64,000 nt of DNA. Origin: an uncultured Planctomycetota bacterium (GTDB lineage Bacteria; Planctomycetota; Brocadiia; CAIUPP01). The stretch lies in the NCBI GenBank assembly GCA_903901045.1, contig CAIUPP010000088.1:39488-103487 (forward strand), written 5' to 3'. The notes beneath the pieces are model-generated. The model saw only the letters and a program-made list of their open reading frames with translations, did not search any database and was not told the origin of the DNA. This document shows, in pieces, positions 15,157 through 24,961 of the stretch (positions are counted from its first letter, which is position 1; every line of letters starts with the position of its first letter). A program made the position numbers and the translations under genes.

Positions 15157-17490
15157 ATGCGCCGCTGCCTCATCCTCTATGGATTGACATGCGTCGTCAC
15201 GCTGACGCTGCTGGCGCGGGAGATCGCTCTCCTGTTCGGCGGCGTTGAACTCATTCCCGTCATCGCGCTCGGGGCATGGCTGTTGCTGACCGGCCTGGGC
15301 TGCGGCCTGATGGGAAGGCTCGCGGCCGCGCGGCGGCCCGGCGCTTCAACCTTCGCGCTCTTCCTGGCGCTCAGCGGCCTCCTCGCCCCCCTCACACTGC
15401 TCCTGGTCCGCTTCGCGCCGCGATGCTGGACGCTTCCTCACGACGGCCTCGGCCCGTTGCTCCTGCTCAGCTTCGGCGCGCTTCTGCCCATCGGGCTGGC
15501 CGGCGGGTTCCTCGTGGCCCTCGCGTTCATCATCGGACTCCGGGGAGGGCAGCGGACCAACGCCGCCGTTTCGGAGGTCGCGGGCTTCACCGCCGCCGGG
15601 GCGTTTCTCGGCGGGCTGCTGGTCACCTTCGTGCTCCCGGACCTGAGCGACATGCAGGTGCTGGCGGGCGTCGCCTCGCTGCACTGTCTGGCGGCGTTCT
15701 TCGTCTGGTTCAACGCCCCGCGCCGCACGGAACTGGGCTGGCTGTTCATCCCGCTGGTCGTCACCTGCGCCATCGTCGCCGCCACCTCCATCGGGCCTGT
15801 GCTCGATTTCCTCCTGCAGGCCGGCCTTTATCCGGGGCGCGTGTTGCGCGCGTCCGAGGAGTTGCCGGCGGGGCGCGTGCAGGTGGTGCTCACCCCCGCG
15901 CGCACGGAGTACTACCTCAACGGCGCGCAGGTCGGCGCGCAGGGAGATGCCGCGCCGGTCGAAGCGCGCACGCTCACCGCGCTGCTGGCCCACCCCGCGC
16001 CGCGGCGATTGCTGATCCTGGGGGCCACGCCGAACGACGCGCTGGCGACGGCGCTCAAGCTGCCCTGGCTGCAGGTGGACTTCCTGCCGCTGGATGAGGA
16101 GATTGCGCAGACCGCGAAGCGCTGCGCCCCGCCCGCGCTGCAACCCACGCTGGACTCCCGCCGCATCCGGTTCCTCTGGCGGCTGGATGCCGCGCTCTAT
16201 CTTCAGCAGGCGCGCGGCGCGTATGACGTCATCTGCATGGAGCTTCCCGCCGAAGCGCCCGCCGCTTTCTCGCGATGCATGACCGCGCGATTCTTCAGCC
16301 TGGCCCACCGCGCGCTGACCGACGGGGGAGTTTTCGCGCTGACGGTTTCAGGACGCGGCGTCGAGCCGGACCCGGCGGCCCTCAGCGCCGCCGCCTCCCT
16401 CGCGCGGACGATGGCCGCCTCTTCCGCGACGCTCGTCCCGCTTCGGATGGGTGGAGCGATTCTGCTGCTCAGCACGCCTCAGCGCCTTGCCCGCCTCCCC
16501 GCCGCCGCCGACCTGTCCGCCCGCATGAACAGATGGAACGTGCGCGGGACGGCCTTGCGGGATGCCGACCTTCAGCGCGCGCTGGACCCGAAGCAATTGC
16601 AGCAATTGGCGGGGCAGTTCAAGAACACCCCGGCATCGCTCGGTACGGCGCAGCGCCCCCTCCCCTACCGTTTGGCCGACGCCGGGTGGGCGCGGTCGCT
16701 CCAGGCCAGAGGCATCGGCGCGCTGGCGACGCTGCAGCGAATGGACTTCTTCTCTGTGCTGATCGCGCTGTTGCTCCTGGCCGGCGCGCTGGCGCTGTGG
16801 GCGGCTTTCGCGGGGGATTCACTGCGCGTCGCCTTGCCGGCGTCGCTGTTCTGCTCGGGAGCGGCCGCGGCGATGACGGCAGCGGCTGGTTTCCTGATGC
16901 TCCTGGCGCAGTGGGGAGGCGCGGCTCCCGAACTGGGGCTGCTGATCGGGACCGTCGTGGCGGGCGCGGGACTGGGCGTTCTTATCGGGGAGCGGATGCC
17001 GGAGGGGGAACGCCCCTCGCGCGCGCTCCTCTTGCTGGGGGTGGCGCAGGCGGTTTGCGCAGCGCTCGGCGGCGCGGCATGGCTCCTGATCCCGCTGCTG
17101 GGACCGGCCTCCGTGCACCTTGTGGGACTGAGCCTGCTGCTGGGAATCAGTTGTCTGGGGGGAGCGCTCTTCGGGGCGAACCTGCCGCTGTTCATCTCCA
17201 TGGCGGGCGGAGCGGACGCCTCCACGGGAGGGCGCAAGGCGCTCGGCGCATTCGCCTGGAGTTGCTTCGGCGCGGGACTCGGCGCGCTCTTGTGCGGAAC
17301 GCTGCTCGCGCCGCTGCTGGGGCCTGCGCGCGCCGGCTTTGCCGCCGCGCTCCTCGCGCTGGCGGCGCTGCCTGCTACGGCGCTGGCGTTCCTGAAGGGG
17401 AGGCCGGAACCGGGATATCGTCAATCTTCTGCACCCGGTACCCGCGCGGCTCAATCGGTTCGAACCACTTATCTGGGACGTCTTCGTTAA
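15157..17490 (+). CDS. Multi-TM fused spermidine-synthase-like membrane protein
   Basis: Two blocks of hydrophobic helices around a methyltransferase-like domain. Confidence 0.65.
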   Translation: MRRCLILYGLTCVVTLTLLAREIALLFGGVELIPVIALGAWLLLTGLGCGLMGRLAAARRPGASTFALFLALSGLLAPLTLLLVRFAPRCWTLPHDGLGPLLLLSFGALLPIGLAGGFLVALAFIIGLRGGQRTNAAVSEVAGFTAAGAFLGGLLVTFVLPDLSDMQVLAGVASLHCLAAFFVWFNAPRRTELGWLFIPLVVTCAIVAATSIGPVLDFLLQAGLYPGRVLRASEELPAGRVQVVLTPARTEYYLNGAQVGAQGDAAPVEARTLTALLAHPAPRRLLILGATPNDALATALKLPWLQVDFLPLDEEIAQTAKRCAPPALQPTLDSRRIRFLWRLDAALYLQQARGAYDVICMELPAEAPAAFSRCMTARFFSLAHRALTDGGVFALTVSGRGVEPDPAALSAAASLARTMAASSATLVPLRMGGAILLLSTPQRLARLPAAADLSARMNRWNVRGTALRDADLQRALDPKQLQQLAGQFKNTPASLGTAQRPLPYRLADAGWARSLQARGIGALATLQRMDFFSVLIALLLLAGALALWAAFAGDSLRVALPASLFCSGAAAAMTAAAGFLMLLAQWGGAAPELGLLIGTVVAGAGLGVLIGERMPEGERPSRALLLLGVAQAVCAALGGAAWLLIPLLGPASVHLVGLSLLLGISCLGGALFGANLPLFISMAGGADASTGGRKALGAFAWSCFGAGLGALLCGTLLAPLLGPARAGFAAALLALAALPATALAFLKGRPEPGYRQSSAPGTRAAQSVRTTYLGRLR

Positions 17491-18373
17491 TCTTGATGTT
17501 GGTCAGTTCCACCGTCAGCATCACCCGGTCGCGCGGCCAGAGCAGCATCACCTGCGCGGGCATGAGCACGCGCCCCTTCGGCTTCCTGATCTCCACCGGC
17601 GCGTAGTTGGCGAAGCGCGCCTCGGCGATGATCCTCCCGGCCCCGTCGAAAATCTGATGCACCGAAAGGGTCAGGTCTTCGCGGTTGAACCAGACTTTGG
17701 AGAAGATGCGTTCCGGCGAATCCTCCCGGAGGAAGGTGACGACGTAGAAGTCCGGCCAGGTCTCCATGTACGTCACGATGCCCGGCATGAGCACCTCGTC
17801 GGTGAACAACAGGTCCCAGATATCCTGCGGGCGTATGGAGAGGACATCCGCGCGGCGCGGCGCAACGCGCTGCGATTCGCCGACGTAAATCACTCCGCGC
17901 TTGTCCACGGTCTGCTCGCGCGTCGTGGTGGGCAAGCTCATCCAGAAAGCGTCGTTCTTCCCGATCAACTTCAAGTTCATATCCAGCCCGACGACCGTGC
18001 CGGTGAGATAGACGTCGCGCTCCCCCGCTTCGCCGCGTTTCATCTTCAGCGCCGCGTTCACCTGGCCGCGCTCGAAAATCTTGTTGTAATCCTTCCCGGC
18101 CTTCATGCGCACATTGTCGGCCATTGTCGCGGGCAGGACCACCGATTCGTTGTACGCCCAGGCCTGAGCGTTCGCCGTGATGGAATGAATCTGGACCGCC
18201 CGTTCCTCGATGGTCAGTAGCAGCATCGCGCGCGTCGCTTCCATCCGCGCGGGAGGCGCAACGACGCTCGGAGCCAACTGGGCGCCGCGGAGCCAGGCGC
18301 AGCCGCTCAGCAGCGTCGCCAGCAGCGCGCACGCCAGAGCCATCCCCCATCGCCGCTCATTCAGGACCCCCAT
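17375..18373 (-). CDS. Hypothetical lipoprotein
   Basis: MGVLNERRWGMALACALLATLLSGCAW lipobox; start trimmed from ORF. Confidence 0.65.
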   Translation of the reverse strand: MGVLNERRWGMALACALLATLLSGCAWLRGAQLAPSVVAPPARMEATRAMLLLTIEERAVQIHSITANAQAWAYNESVVLPATMADNVRMKAGKDYNKIFERGQVNAALKMKRGEAGERDVYLTGTVVGLDMNLKLIGKNDAFWMSLPTTTREQTVDKRGVIYVGESQRVAPRRADVLSIRPQDIWDLLFTDEVLMPGIVTYMETWPDFYVVTFLREDSPERIFSKVWFNREDLTLSVHQIFDGAGRIIAEARFANYAPVEIRKPKGRVLMPAQVMLLWPRDRVMLTVELTNIKINEDVPDKWFEPIEPRGYRVQKIDDIPVPASPSGTPAP

Positions 18374-18447
18374 CGCATGCCTGCCTTTCGTAAAGAAGCT
18401 CCGCCGGCGCAAGGAATGACTTCGTTCTCGGCCCGGCGGTTCCCCGC

Positions 18448-18939
18448 TCACGCAATCTTGGTATTCAGTATCTGCCCGATCTCCTCGGTCACCTGCTGAA
18501 TCTGCTCCTCATTCAGGTCGGGATCGGCCACGTGGTAATCGCTCTGGCTCAGGGCGTCGCGCAGGATCAGCATCGCGCCCGCCTCCGTGCGCTTGAACTC
18601 GATGAACTTCAGCGCCTTCTTCCGCATCAACAGCAGCGCCAGGACGTAGCGGAAGTTCTTCTTCAGCGGCTCATCCTGCCCCTCCAGCTTGCGGAAGAAC
18701 TCCAGGACGATCTCGTCGTCCACGAAGCGCTTCACCGGCGCGTCCTTCTTGGGAATGCGCGTCTGCCAGTGGCTGAAGATGGCGGCGCGATCCTGCTGGC
18801 TCCAGCAGCCGTTGCAGAAATCGCGGCGGAGAAATGCCGTCTGCTCGTCATAGAGGGCGGAAAAGATTTCCTGCTCTTCGACGAAGGATTGCTTGCAGGC
18901 GCTGCAGGCGAGGGCGTTGCTTCCTACTTCCCAGTCCAT
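18448..18939 (-). CDS. Conserved hypothetical protein with CxxC pairs
   Basis: MDWEVGSNALACSACKQSFVEEQEIFSALYDEQTAFLRRDFCNGCW. Confidence 0.65.
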   Translation of the reverse strand: MDWEVGSNALACSACKQSFVEEQEIFSALYDEQTAFLRRDFCNGCWSQQDRAAIFSHWQTRIPKKDAPVKRFVDDEIVLEFFRKLEGQDEPLKKNFRYVLALLLMRKKALKFIEFKRTEAGAMLILRDALSQSDYHVADPDLNEEQIQQVTEEIGQILNTKIA

Positions 18940-19053
18940 AGTGCTTTCCGACAACGCAGGGGGAAACGTCAAAGCGACCTTCATTATATACGGTGGCGGG
19001 ATTCTGTCAATGACAACGCGAAGAACCCGGCGCAAAGTTCGCCCGGAACGCCG

Positions 19054-20268
19054 TCACCGCCTGCTCGCCAGCACGGCCTTCAGCCACGCAAACAGCGCGT
19101 CCGCGACCTGGCGCTGGCCCGATGTCACAGGGTGCGCATTCGATTGCCGGCTTCCGGCCTGGTCGCTATGCACATTCCACGGTCCGCTGACGGTCGGATA
19201 CCCGTGCGCGCAGTCGAGGTTGATATCCACCGGCACAACCCAGATGCGTTCTTTCTCCCGCCCCTGGTAGCGGGCGAGGATGCCCTCAGCCAGCCAGCGT
19301 TGATTGCGCTTATGCTGCCAGCGCGTCTTCATGCATCCATAGCTGATCCCGAAGACATTCTGCTCGACCGGCGAAGGGATCTGCGGAAGGATCCCCACCT
19401 GCGTCTTCCCATCGAAATCCAGCACCATCTCAATCAACTTGTCATAGAAACCCAGCACCTGTTCAACGGTTGCGTCAATGGTCTGATCGGTATCGAAGAA
19501 GACATCGTTGCCGCCCAGAAAGATCGTCGCGAAATCGGGCGCTTTGCCCTCGCTGAACTCCCGGCAATAGCGCGCGAAGTCTAGTCTGGGCGATCCTTTC
19601 GCGTCGGGATACAGGAAAGGACTGCCGCGCCGGGTGTGGTCGCCGGGGATTGCGCTCCCCTGGGTCACGAAGCGCTCCGCCGACCATCCGCCGTAACCTT
19701 CATGGCAATTTTCCGGACGCGCCGGGTCCGGCTGATTGCCGCCGATCAGCCTCAACCGGGGATTGCCCGGCGACTTGCACAGCTCCAGCAGATGCCCCGT
19801 GTAGCTATTGAGCGCATGCGTAATGCTATCCCCAATGCAAAGCAACGAGATGGCCTTGCCGCTCCCCGCGTCCGCCGGTACGACGTGCACGAGGGAACGC
19901 CCCCGCGCGACCACCGCGTTCGATTCATCCACCACCTCAATCTGTATCGAGTAGTCCCCGGCCTCTTCTGGTTTCGGCGTCCATGTCCATCGCTCCGATA
20001 GCGCCATCCCCTTGCCGGGGTCATCCCGTTCCTTCCGTTGGGCCGGGCAGGACGCATCGAAGACGTAATTCGCCGGGTTGATCGCCACGACCACGTTGTC
20101 GAAGTAAATATTGCATTCCATTCCGGCGACGGCATAGATATTTTCCGGCAGCGCCAGCCGCACCTTGCCCGGAAAATCAGGCCTGTCCCCTTGCGGGGGT
20201 GGGATGTTCTTGTCTGCCAAGAGTACTTCCTTCAATTGGAACCATCGAAATCGGAGACATAATACCAT
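19054..20268 (-). CDS. SGNH/GDSL-like hydrolase
   Basis: ISLLCIGDSITHALNSYTGHLLELC...ATIFLGGNDVFFD; start uncertain. Confidence 0.7.
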   Translation of the reverse strand: MVLCLRFRWFQLKEVLLADKNIPPPQGDRPDFPGKVRLALPENIYAVAGMECNIYFDNVVVAINPANYVFDASCPAQRKERDDPGKGMALSERWTWTPKPEEAGDYSIQIEVVDESNAVVARGRSLVHVVPADAGSGKAISLLCIGDSITHALNSYTGHLLELCKSPGNPRLRLIGGNQPDPARPENCHEGYGGWSAERFVTQGSAIPGDHTRRGSPFLYPDAKGSPRLDFARYCREFSEGKAPDFATIFLGGNDVFFDTDQTIDATVEQVLGFYDKLIEMVLDFDGKTQVGILPQIPSPVEQNVFGISYGCMKTRWQHKRNQRWLAEGILARYQGREKERIWVVPVDINLDCAHGYPTVSGPWNVHSDQAGSRQSNAHPVTSGQRQVADALFAWLKAVLASRR

Positions 20269-20287
20269 TTTCCAGCACGAGCAAGGT

Positions 20288-21385
20288 TCACTTGGCTGCA
20301 TCCTTGGCCGGTTCGGCCGGCGTGGCAGGCATGGCTTTGTCAGCCTTGAGTTTCTCGGCGCGAGCCTGGGCGAGTTCTTCCAGCCGAGTGATGATCTGCT
20401 TCTCGTCCATCGGCGGGAAGAATTTCTCGTTGCGGTATCCACCGGGCAAGTCCTGTCGCGTGCCGTCGGGACGAACCATTAGCGCAGCTACCACAGGAGA
20501 CGAGACCTCTTGCGACGTAACGATCTCTCCCGTATAGGCGTCCCAACAGGTAGCGGCATCGACGGTGCTTGCCCCGTCCGCTCTCGGTCTGCCATACTCC
20601 CAACACACCATGTCGCGTCCCAAGTCGTGCAAGAGGCGAAGCTTGAAAACGGGCTCAATGGCGCCGCAGTAAATCGGTGCGGCTTTCTCGAAGAGAATCT
20701 TCTTGTCGAGCAGACTTGGCTGAAGAGGCGGAACGGCTTGACAATGCAGGAAGCATCGTGTCACTTGTCCTGTGGTTAGACTGACATCAACCCCAATAGA
20801 CTTCTCGTTACGAAAGTCCGGATGGATTGTCGAATACCCACGCAAGCAATAGGTATCGTCCAACACGCTGTAATCGTCGCGTTCGAGAGACTCTCGCTCC
20901 TTAGCCCGGGGCATGAGTCGCAGAAGCGCCTCTTCAGCTAGGACGGCGGCTCGCTTTTCATCAAGTTCTCGTCTTACCTGACCGGGGAGCAGTCCCCGGC
21001 GCGGTCTCAACAGCATCCACATCCTAGGCTCGGGAAACGAAAGGGTAATCTCCCCGATCGAAGTGCGCAGTATGGTAATGGGCAAGGATCCTCGCCTCGG
21101 CCGCACATCCCAAACGTCTTTAGCGCGCCACGATTCGAAGGACTGCTCGATAGCGTCCCGCGGAGTTTCGGGAAAGGCAGCCACGAAGAAGCGCACCGCC
21201 GCATCGGCGATGTCGTTGCGCACCTCCGGGGGAACGCGCACGGAGACGACGTAGTCCGGGTTGCTTCCGGGGTTTACCGCAGGGGTCGGCTCCTGCGCCA
21301 AGAGGGGCACGCAAAGAAGCCCGCAGAGCAGCAGGACAACAAACGCAGGAGGGGATTGTCCGGACATGACAGTTTCCTCACTCAT
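20288..21385 (-). CDS. Secreted hypothetical protein, PepSY-like features
   Basis: Signal peptide-like N-terminus; CWDAYTGEIVTSQEV. Confidence 0.55.
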   Translation of the reverse strand: MSEETVMSGQSPPAFVVLLLCGLLCVPLLAQEPTPAVNPGSNPDYVVSVRVPPEVRNDIADAAVRFFVAAFPETPRDAIEQSFESWRAKDVWDVRPRRGSLPITILRTSIGEITLSFPEPRMWMLLRPRRGLLPGQVRRELDEKRAAVLAEEALLRLMPRAKERESLERDDYSVLDDTYCLRGYSTIHPDFRNEKSIGVDVSLTTGQVTRCFLHCQAVPPLQPSLLDKKILFEKAAPIYCGAIEPVFKLRLLHDLGRDMVCWEYGRPRADGASTVDAATCWDAYTGEIVTSQEVSSPVVAALMVRPDGTRQDLPGGYRNEKFFPPMDEKQIITRLEELAQARAEKLKADKAMPATPAEPAKDAAK

Positions 21386-21423
21386 GGCCGCGCGCGGCGC
21401 AGCGGGATGGATAGCGGAGTATC

Positions 21424-22365
21424 TTAAAATGGTTCTTCATATTCCACGGAGAGGTACTCATGCCTGATCGCCTGAACTTGAATTGATAAGCTGTCTCCGT
21501 TGGCCGTCGGAACGCTGAGATAGTAGAAAGGCTGAAGGTAGCCCGAAACTCCCGCGCCTCCACCATAGACAAGCTCCATGTGGCCTATCTTTCCACATAA
21601 TTCGTGGTCTCCATCGAATGTTTCAACCTCAACAATTCGTCCTTCCCCCCTGTTGACGGCGGCAATCGCTTCCTCCGGAGTCAGCACAGGATAGTCAGCC
21701 ACAAAGCAGAGTTCAGACCAATCTATCAGGATGCTTCGCAGCGTACCGTCGGGTGAAATATCTACAAGGATTCTGTCGCCAGTCAGGCGGTACGGCAAAT
21801 TGGCGAGCCGGCGTTCGAAAAGGACCGTGTAACAACCGTTCCCTCTTCGATTGTCCAGAACTCGACTTGCTTCAAGTTCTCCATAGTTAAGGTGATACTC
21901 CGTCAACAAGCCCCTGGCTTGAGTTTGAACCTGCGCAATAGCCACGGCGGCATCGGCGTATTCGCGCTTGTTCACAAAAGCTCTGTTCGTAATGTCTATG
22001 ACATGGTTGTCTCGGTCGAATTCCACCAAGAGCGTACCGGGGCCGACCTTCACAAACGTGGAAGCCCCAATGTTCTCAATTGATGCGGCTTTCTTGTCAA
22101 AGACGCAGTCAATAAAAGTCTTAACAAACCGCTTCGAGAAGTCCGGCCGAACCACACGAAACAGGGGCAAGGTATCCGTCTTCAAGGAAGGAAGTCTCAG
22201 GCCTTCAGCCTGTTCGAGCTTGAATGTGAATGACTGCTCCACTTTGTCGGGAGCCGATCCACTTCGGAGAATATAGGGCAAATTCGGGGGCAGAGGTTTG
22301 TTCTGGCACAGAGATTCGCTTTCTATGAGCAATAGCATACTAAGCAATGTTACGAATATGCGCAT
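21424..22365 (-). CDS. Secreted hypothetical protein
   Basis: Signal peptide-like MRIFVTLLSMLLLIESESLCQ; AT-richer than neighbours. Confidence 0.55.
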   Translation of the reverse strand: MRIFVTLLSMLLLIESESLCQNKPLPPNLPYILRSGSAPDKVEQSFTFKLEQAEGLRLPSLKTDTLPLFRVVRPDFSKRFVKTFIDCVFDKKAASIENIGASTFVKVGPGTLLVEFDRDNHVIDITNRAFVNKREYADAAVAIAQVQTQARGLLTEYHLNYGELEASRVLDNRRGNGCYTVLFERRLANLPYRLTGDRILVDISPDGTLRSILIDWSELCFVADYPVLTPEEAIAAVNRGEGRIVEVETFDGDHELCGKIGHMELVYGGGAGVSGYLQPFYYLSVPTANGDSLSIQVQAIRHEYLSVEYEEPF

Positions 22366-22442
22366 GGCATCTCCTTCCAGCCACTATCACTTGAGATATC
22401 CAAAACCGGGGGGATAGCGGATCTGTGGTGAAAATCGGGAAA

Positions 22443-22493
22443 ATCGGGGACATAATACTTATATCCCCGAAGAAATAGTATTATGTCCCCGAT
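22443..22493. repeat. REP/RAYT-like palindrome, perfect 17-bp arms
   Basis: atcggggacataatact N17 agtattatgtccccgat. Confidence 0.85.
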
Positions 22494-22617
22494 ATTTCAT
22501 GTCCCCGATATTTCCCTGCTGTTCTTTGCGCCTTTGCGTCTTTGCGTGACGCGCCGGTTTTGCCGTTGCTGTAACTCCATCCTCTTCCGTCCTTGGCGTT
22601 CTCGGCGCCTTGGCGGT

Positions 22618-24087
22618 TCACTTTGTCGTCGACGTCCCCCGCACCGTGTCCACCCGGTACACCAGCACGGAGTAATCCAGCAGCCGGACGGTCAGCGGGA
22701 AGCTCTTTTCCAGCGTCGCGTGTTCGTCCAGCCAGCGTTGCTGCTCGGCGGTGGGCGCCATGTTGGATACCTGCTCGGTGATGATGTAGAAAGTGGCCCG
22801 CTCTTCCGCCCCGCGTGAAGCGGCATCCGAGCTTTGCGAAGGATCGTACGAACCTTCGCAAGGAGGAATCACCAGCGGCTCGGCCTTTCGCCCGGGGAAT
22901 CCCAGCCTGCGCGCGCAGTAGTCGTACACTTCGGGAGCGGCGGCCGCCACGCGCGCCCCCGGCTCCCCCTTCGACAGGACGTACTCCGTCGCATCCCTCC
23001 AGCGCGGACGCTCCCCCTGCTCCGCCGTAAAGTAGAACGCGTCGCGCAGCCCGGCGCTGACCAGCACCAGCGCCAGCAGCATCCAGGCGACCGTTCGCGC
23101 GCGGTCGCGCGAGAGGTCGATGAACTGGTCCGCCAGGTATCCCGCCAGCAGGAGGAACGGCGGCAGGGCCACCAACCCGAACCGGCTCCCCCCCTCGGCG
23201 AACCCGACGAACAGCGCCGTGAGGAACAGCGGCACACCCGCGAACGCGGCCAACCAGGCCAGCCGCGGGTCGCGAAGCCGCCAGAGCATCCATCCCCCCG
23301 CCACCGCGCATAGCAGCACGGGGACCTCGACCCGGTCCGCCATCTTGATCCAGAACAGCGCGAACCGCGCCGGCGAGAATCCCTCGTGGGCGCGCCAACT
23401 CAGCGCGAAGTGCAAGAGCTGGGGGAACGCCGCCAGCAGCCCCAGCAGCATCGGCCCGAAAAGGATCGCCAGCGTCCAGCCGTTCCGCCGCCAGTCATAT
23501 CCTTCCCGCAGCCGCACAAGCGCATAGATCGCCAGCGCCGGGGCGAGCATCAGCGCGCTCCAGTGCGTCAGCACCGCCAGGGCCAGCAGCGCGACGGAGA
23601 GCGCCGCGTCGCGGCGGCGGTTATGTTCGATCGCCAGGTAGCCGCACCACATCGCTCCGACCCCCAGCAGCATTACCAGGGTGTAGTACCGCGCGAACTG
23701 GCTGAAGAAGAGGTGGTAACTTGAAAGCGCGAGCAGCGCCCCGGCGATGATCCCCGCGCGCTCGCTGAACAGCCGCCGCCCGGTCAGGTAGATGGCCGCC
23801 GGGGTGAGCGACCCGACCAGCGCGGGGATGAACCGCGCCGCGAATTCGCTGTCGCCGAACAGCCTGACGAAGCCCCCGATAAGCGCATAGCCGATGGGGT
23901 AGCCCCGGACGCCGGCGAGGTTCTGCGCGTCGCGCAGCGTAGCCGCCTCGTCGCTCCAGAAGCTCCACGCCCCCAGCTTCGCAAAGCGCAGCAGCGCGGC
24001 CACGACCGCCAGCAGCAGCGCGGTCATAAGCACCTGCCTGGCCTGCGCGCGCAGATCGGCCCGCGCGATGGCGTCGTCGCCGCTCAC
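22618..24087 (-). CDS. Glycosyltransferase family 39-like membrane protein
   Basis: FWSDEAATLRDAQNLAGVRGYPIGYALIGGFVRLFGDSEFAARFIPALVGSLTPAAIYLTGRRLF and many TM segments. Confidence 0.75.
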   Translation of the reverse strand: MSGDDAIARADLRAQARQVLMTALLLAVVAALLRFAKLGAWSFWSDEAATLRDAQNLAGVRGYPIGYALIGGFVRLFGDSEFAARFIPALVGSLTPAAIYLTGRRLFSERAGIIAGALLALSSYHLFFSQFARYYTLVMLLGVGAMWCGYLAIEHNRRRDAALSVALLALAVLTHWSALMLAPALAIYALVRLREGYDWRRNGWTLAILFGPMLLGLLAAFPQLLHFALSWRAHEGFSPARFALFWIKMADRVEVPVLLCAVAGGWMLWRLRDPRLAWLAAFAGVPLFLTALFVGFAEGGSRFGLVALPPFLLLAGYLADQFIDLSRDRARTVAWMLLALVLVSAGLRDAFYFTAEQGERPRWRDATEYVLSKGEPGARVAAAAPEVYDYCARRLGFPGRKAEPLVIPPCEGSYDPSQSSDAASRGAEERATFYIITEQVSNMAPTAEQQRWLDEHATLEKSFPLTVRLLDYSVLVYRVDTVRGTSTTK

Positions 24088-24719
24088 GCGTTGCCGCCTA
24101 TGGCCTGCGCCACTTTCTCAACCGTCGCGCGCGCGTTCGCCGCCCCCTCGCGCGCCGCCTCCTCGATCTCAGCCTGCACCCGCGCCACCACCGCGGCATC
24201 CTTCACCGCCGCCAGGTTGATCTCCACGTTCATCTTCGCCGCGCGCAACGCCGCCTCCCCCAGGAGGGCCGCCACGCCCACGTCGCTGATGAGGTTCGGG
24301 TTCGCGATGTCCACCAGCCTGGCGACCGATTGCAGGAGCTCGCGGCAGCGGCGGACGGTCTGAAGCGGCGGGTCCATCGCCACCAGCAGCGCCTTCTGGA
24401 TCGCCTCAGAGCGAGTCGCCTTCTCCACGCCGCTTTCCTTGGGCAAAGCGTACGCCGCCGACACGGTCGCGTAGCCGAGGGTATCCTCATCCATCAGCCG
24501 CAGCAGCTCCTCGCGCACGCGAAGGCAAGTCTCCAGGTGACGCCGCACCTCCGGCTCGACGCCTTCGAATTTCTTCTTCCCGACGGTGAAATTGGCTGCC
24601 ATACAGGCCATGGAGCTCCCCAGCGCGCCGGCCAGCGCGGCCACGCTACCGCCGCCGGGAGTGGGCTTGCCTGAACTGGCATCCTCCAGATAGGTCCGAA
24701 CCGTGCCGAAAAGGTACAT
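24084..24719 (-). CDS. FTCD-family cyclodeaminase / methenyl-THF cyclohydrolase (FchA-like)
   Basis: YLEDASSGKPTPGGGSVAALAGALGSSMACMAANFTVGKKKF...DVGVAALLGEAALRAAKMNVEINL. Confidence 0.85.
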   Translation of the reverse strand: MYLFGTVRTYLEDASSGKPTPGGGSVAALAGALGSSMACMAANFTVGKKKFEGVEPEVRRHLETCLRVREELLRLMDEDTLGYATVSAAYALPKESGVEKATRSEAIQKALLVAMDPPLQTVRRCRELLQSVARLVDIANPNLISDVGVAALLGEAALRAAKMNVEINLAAVKDAAVVARVQAEIEEAAREGAANARATVEKVAQAIGGNA

Positions 24720-24857
24720 GAATCGCTCCTTGAGAAAACGGGATGGTGCGCCGAGCCGTCGCAACGCGAGGGCATTCTAGCACAAGGATGTTGCCTTTTA
24801 AAGCGCCGTTGCTCTGTTCAAACCATCGTGACAGCGTGTCGTTCTTCCCGTGATCGA

Positions 24858-24902
24858 GGTGGGGACACAAAACTTCCCCTTGGAAAGTATTGTGTCCCCA
24901 CC
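24858..24902. repeat. 45-bp palindromic repeat, copy 1
   Basis: ggtggggacacaaaacttccccttggaaagtattgtgtccccacc; near-identical copy at 57243-57287. Confidence 0.9.
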
Positions 24903-24961
24903 GGCCCCGTGATAGAACCGCTCATGGGGCGCCGCAGCGCCCGAATCCGAACGGAGGAGCG

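Noticed and set aside
22481-23398. 305-aa minus-strand ORF
   Set aside because: Alternate frame of the GT39-like gene plus intergenic repeats
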